This document shows positions 58,271-64,000 of a stretch of DNA of 64,000 nucleotides, in pieces. The DNA is from Tepidanaerobacter syntrophicus (lineage in GTDB: Bacteria > Bacillota > Thermosediminibacteria > Thermosediminibacterales > Tepidanaerobacteraceae), in NCBI RefSeq assembly GCF_001485475.2, contig NZ_DF977003.1, positions 515,393-579,392 of the forward strand, read 5' to 3'. The position numbers were made by a program, and so were the translations under genes. Numbering within the stretch: position 1 is the stretch's first letter; each line of letters opens with the position of its first letter. The notes below the pieces were generated by a model that was given only the letters and a program-made list of their open reading frames with translations, was not told where the DNA came from and did no database searches.

Positions 58271-58299
58271 ATTATATCATAAAATAAATATTCAAACCA
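58271..58299 (-). promoter_or_regulatory. Promoter of the yigZ-nadE-yebC-ruv transcript
   Basis: Minus strand TGGTTT (58299-58294), 17-bp spacer ending in TGA, then TATAAT (58276-58271), an extended -10. Located about 130 bp upstream of yigZ. Confidence 0.55.
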
Positions 58300-58376
58300 C
58301 CCTTTAAAACCGGGCAACTTTCTCACTCTCCCCCAGGCTCTTAAAACTTCCTCTTCAGCAATATGCAATTTTAAAT

Positions 58377-58440
58377 AAAGAATCTTTGCTCGCATCTTCC
58401 GGTGTAAGTAAAGATTCTTTCGCTTTCTCAGGATGTCAAA
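58377..58440. repeat. REP-like inverted repeat element
   Basis: AAAGAATCTTT (58377-58387) and AAAGATTCTTT (58410-58420) are perfect 11-bp inverted arms with a 22-nt loop, followed by CGCTTTCTCAGGATGTCAAA. On the minus strand the flank reads GACATCCTGAGAAAGCGAAAG, shortened here to GACATCCTGAGAAAGCGAA. This recalls the dispersed TCATCCTGAGCGAAGCGAAG-type palindromic elements seen in many bacterial genomes. Only one copy is in the window. Confidence 0.5.
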
Positions 58441-58767
58441 TTGGGCATATCTTAGGGCAAGTTTAAGAATATCTTAGAATAGAGGTTTAGCAATCTCTAG
58501 ATGGCACAACTAGTCAAATTTTGGGCAGCCTTATCACGATAAGCATTGCGGCGGCAGGCCTTAAGTGTCAGACAGTCTAAGTATGCGTCCGCACATGTGT
58601 TTAGTTAGCAAGCCTTGGTGCGACAAATCTGAGCATGTATTGCTGAGTATTAGTATGATAAGTATTATATAGCAGGCAGTATGAGCATGTGTTGGTAAGT
58701 CTTAGTATGACAAGTTTAAAGGCAGGGGTTCATATATATTGAGATTGGGTAAGCCTTATTTATGCAG
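58441..58767. repeat. Six degenerate copies of a 23-bp direct repeat
   Basis: Copies on the plus strand start at 58441, 58521, 58605, 58640, 58692 and 58745. Examples: TTGGGCAGCCTTATCACGAT+AAG (58521), TTGCTGAGTATTAGTATGAT+AAG (58640), TTGGTAAGTCTTAGTATGAC+AAG (58692). Rough consensus: TTGGGYAAGYCTTAGTAYGA+YAAG. Spacing varies (80, 84, 35, 52, 53 bp). The copies at 58640 and 58692 also share the preceding GAGCATGT. Confidence 0.55.
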
Positions 58768-58838
58768 GCTTAAGGTTTAGAAAGGGCCTAATGTAAAGTT
58801 AGAACCTAAATATGTATTAAAACTTTTGTACATAAAAA

Positions 58839-58913
58839 TGGCTCCTCGAGCAGGATTCGAACCTGCGGCCCTTCGGTTAACAGCCGAATGCTCTACCGCT
58901 GAGCTATCGAGGA
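58839..58913 (-). tRNA. tRNA-Asn (anticodon GTT)
   Basis: Minus-strand cloverleaf: acceptor TCCTCGA paired with TCGAGGA, D-arm GCTC-AGCGGTAG-AGC, anticodon arm TTCGG-CTGTTAA-CCGAA with anticodon GTT, T-arm GCAGG-TTCGAAT-CCTGC, and an encoded CCA end. Last gene of the rRNA operon, 19 bp after 5S. Confidence 0.95.
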
Positions 58914-58931
58914 ACGGTTTAGATATGAATA

Positions 58932-59048
58932 AATTCTCGGCAGCGACCTACTCTCCCGGGCAATGCCCAGTACCATCGGCGCTGGAGGGCTTAACCTGTG
59001 TGTTCGGGATGGAAACCGGTGTTTCCCCTCCGCTATGGCCACCGAGAA
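58932..59048 (-). rRNA. 5S ribosomal RNA
   Basis: About 117 nt on the minus strand. The ends TTCTCGGTGGC and GCCGAGAA pair as the terminal helix, and the interior contains the typical GGGAGAGTAGGTCGC near the 3' end and CCCGAACACACAGGTTAAG. Ends are estimated to within a few bases. Confidence 0.92.
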
Positions 59049-59090
59049 TGTATTTTGCTGTACCTTCAAAATTACACAGTGAGGAAAATT

Positions 59091-62052
<2,962 letters not shown>

Positions 62053-62160
62053 TATGCGAAATTGTTAAAAATTGATATTTGGAACTTGATATTTGGATTT
62101 GATGCTTTGTTTTCCTCACTGTGTAGTTTTCAAGGTACAGAAATGAAAAAATCTGCTAAT

Positions 62161-62237
62161 TGGTGGGCTTGGATGGACTCGAACCATCGACCTCACGCTT
62201 ATCAGGCGTGCGCTCTCACCGCCTGAGCTACAAGCCC
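62161..62237 (-). tRNA. tRNA-Ile (anticodon GAT)
   Basis: Minus strand, 77 nt with encoded CCA. Acceptor GGGCTTG pairs with CAAGCCC; anticodon arm ACGCCTGATAAGCGT with GAT; T-loop TTCGAGT. In the 16S-23S spacer, downstream of tRNA-Ala. Confidence 0.95.
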
Positions 62238-62256
62238 AAGAATTTTTCTTACTGTA

Positions 62257-62332
62257 TGGTGGAGATGAGGAGACTCGAGCTCCTGCCCCCCTGCGTGCAA
62301 AGCAGGTGCTCTCCCAACAGAGCTACACCCCC
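62257..62332 (-). tRNA. tRNA-Ala (anticodon TGC)
   Basis: Minus strand, 76 nt with encoded CCA. Acceptor GGGGGTG with CATCTCC (two G-T pairs), anticodon arm CTGCTTTGCACGCAG with TGC, T-loop CTCGAGT. Transcribed before tRNA-Ile, so the spacer order is Ala then Ile. Confidence 0.93.
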
Positions 62333-62394
62333 ATAAAATAAATATGAGAGAGGATGGTCTCTCAAAACTAAACAGAGTTATGCCCGGTCATACT

Positions 62395-63925
<1,531 letters not shown>

Positions 63926-64000
63926 TGTTTTATATCGTTGCTTTAAAAGCTTGGATACAAAAGAATTGAATTATGGTTTATCGTTTCAGGCATAACACTG
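63926..64000 (-). other. Upstream leader of the rRNA operon
   Basis: 75 bp before 16S up to the window edge. The promoter is likely outside the window; I see no full consensus here. Confidence 0.4.

Larger units (their letters stand above)
58139..58838. other. 700-bp gene-poor region between yigZ and the rRNA operon
   Basis: No convincing protein gene. It holds the yigZ promoter (58271-58299), a REP-like inverted repeat (58377-58440) and a degenerate repeat array (58441-58767). An 81-codon minus-strand frame at 58150-58395 has no ribosome-binding site and overlaps the promoter. No clear rRNA operon terminator: after tRNA-Asn there is only CCATTTTTATG and a weak AAGCC/GGCTT hairpin near 58750-58775. 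Confidence 0.6.

Noticed and set aside
58150..58395. An 81-codon minus-strand frame upstream of yigZ
   Set aside because: No ribosome-binding site, overlaps the yigZ promoter and the REP-like hairpin, and shows no recognisable protein features.
58441..58767. CRISPR array
   Set aside because: The repeat units are short and strongly diverged, spacers vary from about 12 to 61 bp, and no cas gene is present in the window.

Overview
The window reads as a contiguous piece of chromosome from an AT-rich, anaerobic, spore-forming, flagellated Firmicute of class Clostridia. Evidence: spoVS and spoIID; CodY and FapR regulators; FabK as the enoyl-ACP reductase; split secD/secF; a SCIFF (six-cysteine) ranthipeptide precursor; and Gram-positive gene orders (trmFO-xerC-hslV-hslU-codY-flgB, rnc-smc-ftsY, ylxM-ffh-rpsP, acpP-fabF). 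The long, perfectly paired V1 helix in the 16S rRNA and the overall gene set suggest a relative of Thermoanaerobacterales/Thermosediminibacterales; this placement is inference. Every gene but one lies on the minus strand, so transcription runs from the rRNA operon at the right end towards the flagellar genes at the left.

Layout from right to left, in transcription order. 63925-58839: an rRNA operon, 16S - tRNA-Ala(TGC) - tRNA-Ile(GAT) - 23S - 5S - tRNA-Asn(GTT). 58838-58139: about 700 bp without a convincing gene, holding a six-copy degenerate 23-bp repeat, a REP-like inverted repeat and a promoter. 58138-48751: yigZ, nadE, yebC, ruvC-ruvA-ruvB, a spoIID-type gene, queA, a PsiE-like membrane protein, tgt, yajC and the SCIFF precursor. 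48586-46114: secD, secF and a phasin-like coiled-coil gene. 45953-39056: fapR-plsX-fabH-fabK-fabD-fabG-acpP-fabF, a complete type II fatty-acid synthesis cluster with its own repressor, running into rnc. 39049-33350: rnc, spoVS, smc, ftsY. 33268-25147: an apparent insertion into the usual ftsY-ylxM neighbourhood, with an unrecognised coiled-coil gene (the only plus-strand gene), a marR-ABC-ABC heterodimeric exporter operon, and three tandem M42 aminopeptidases. 25061-13803: ylxM-ffh-rpsP-khpA-rimM-trmD-rplS-rbgA-rnhB-yraN-comM-cobO-dprA-topA. 13786-8649: trmFO-xerC-hslV-hslU-codY. 8403-1: flgB-flgC-fliE-fliF-fliG-fliH-fliI-fliJ-motE-like-fliK-flgD (cut by the window edge), the start of a fla/che operon.

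The genes work in recognisable modules: membrane lipid synthesis under FapR control; SRP targeting (Ffh, FtsY, YlxM) feeding SecDF/YajC; ribosome and tRNA maturation (RimM, TrmD, RbgA, RNase III, Tgt, QueA, TrmFO); recombination and chromosome upkeep (RuvABC, SMC, TopA, XerC, DprA, RNase HII); HslUV proteolysis; and the flagellar basal body, export gate and hook control.

Points worth a second look: smc appears to start at a CTG codon; the SCIFF precursor has no neighbouring maturase; spoVS sits between rnc and smc behind a consensus-perfect sigma-H promoter; a perfect hairpin covers the ylxM ribosome-binding site; a terminator separates acpP from fabF; and an unusual repeat array lies downstream of the rRNA operon. 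I found no CRISPR array, prophage, insertion sequence or defence system.
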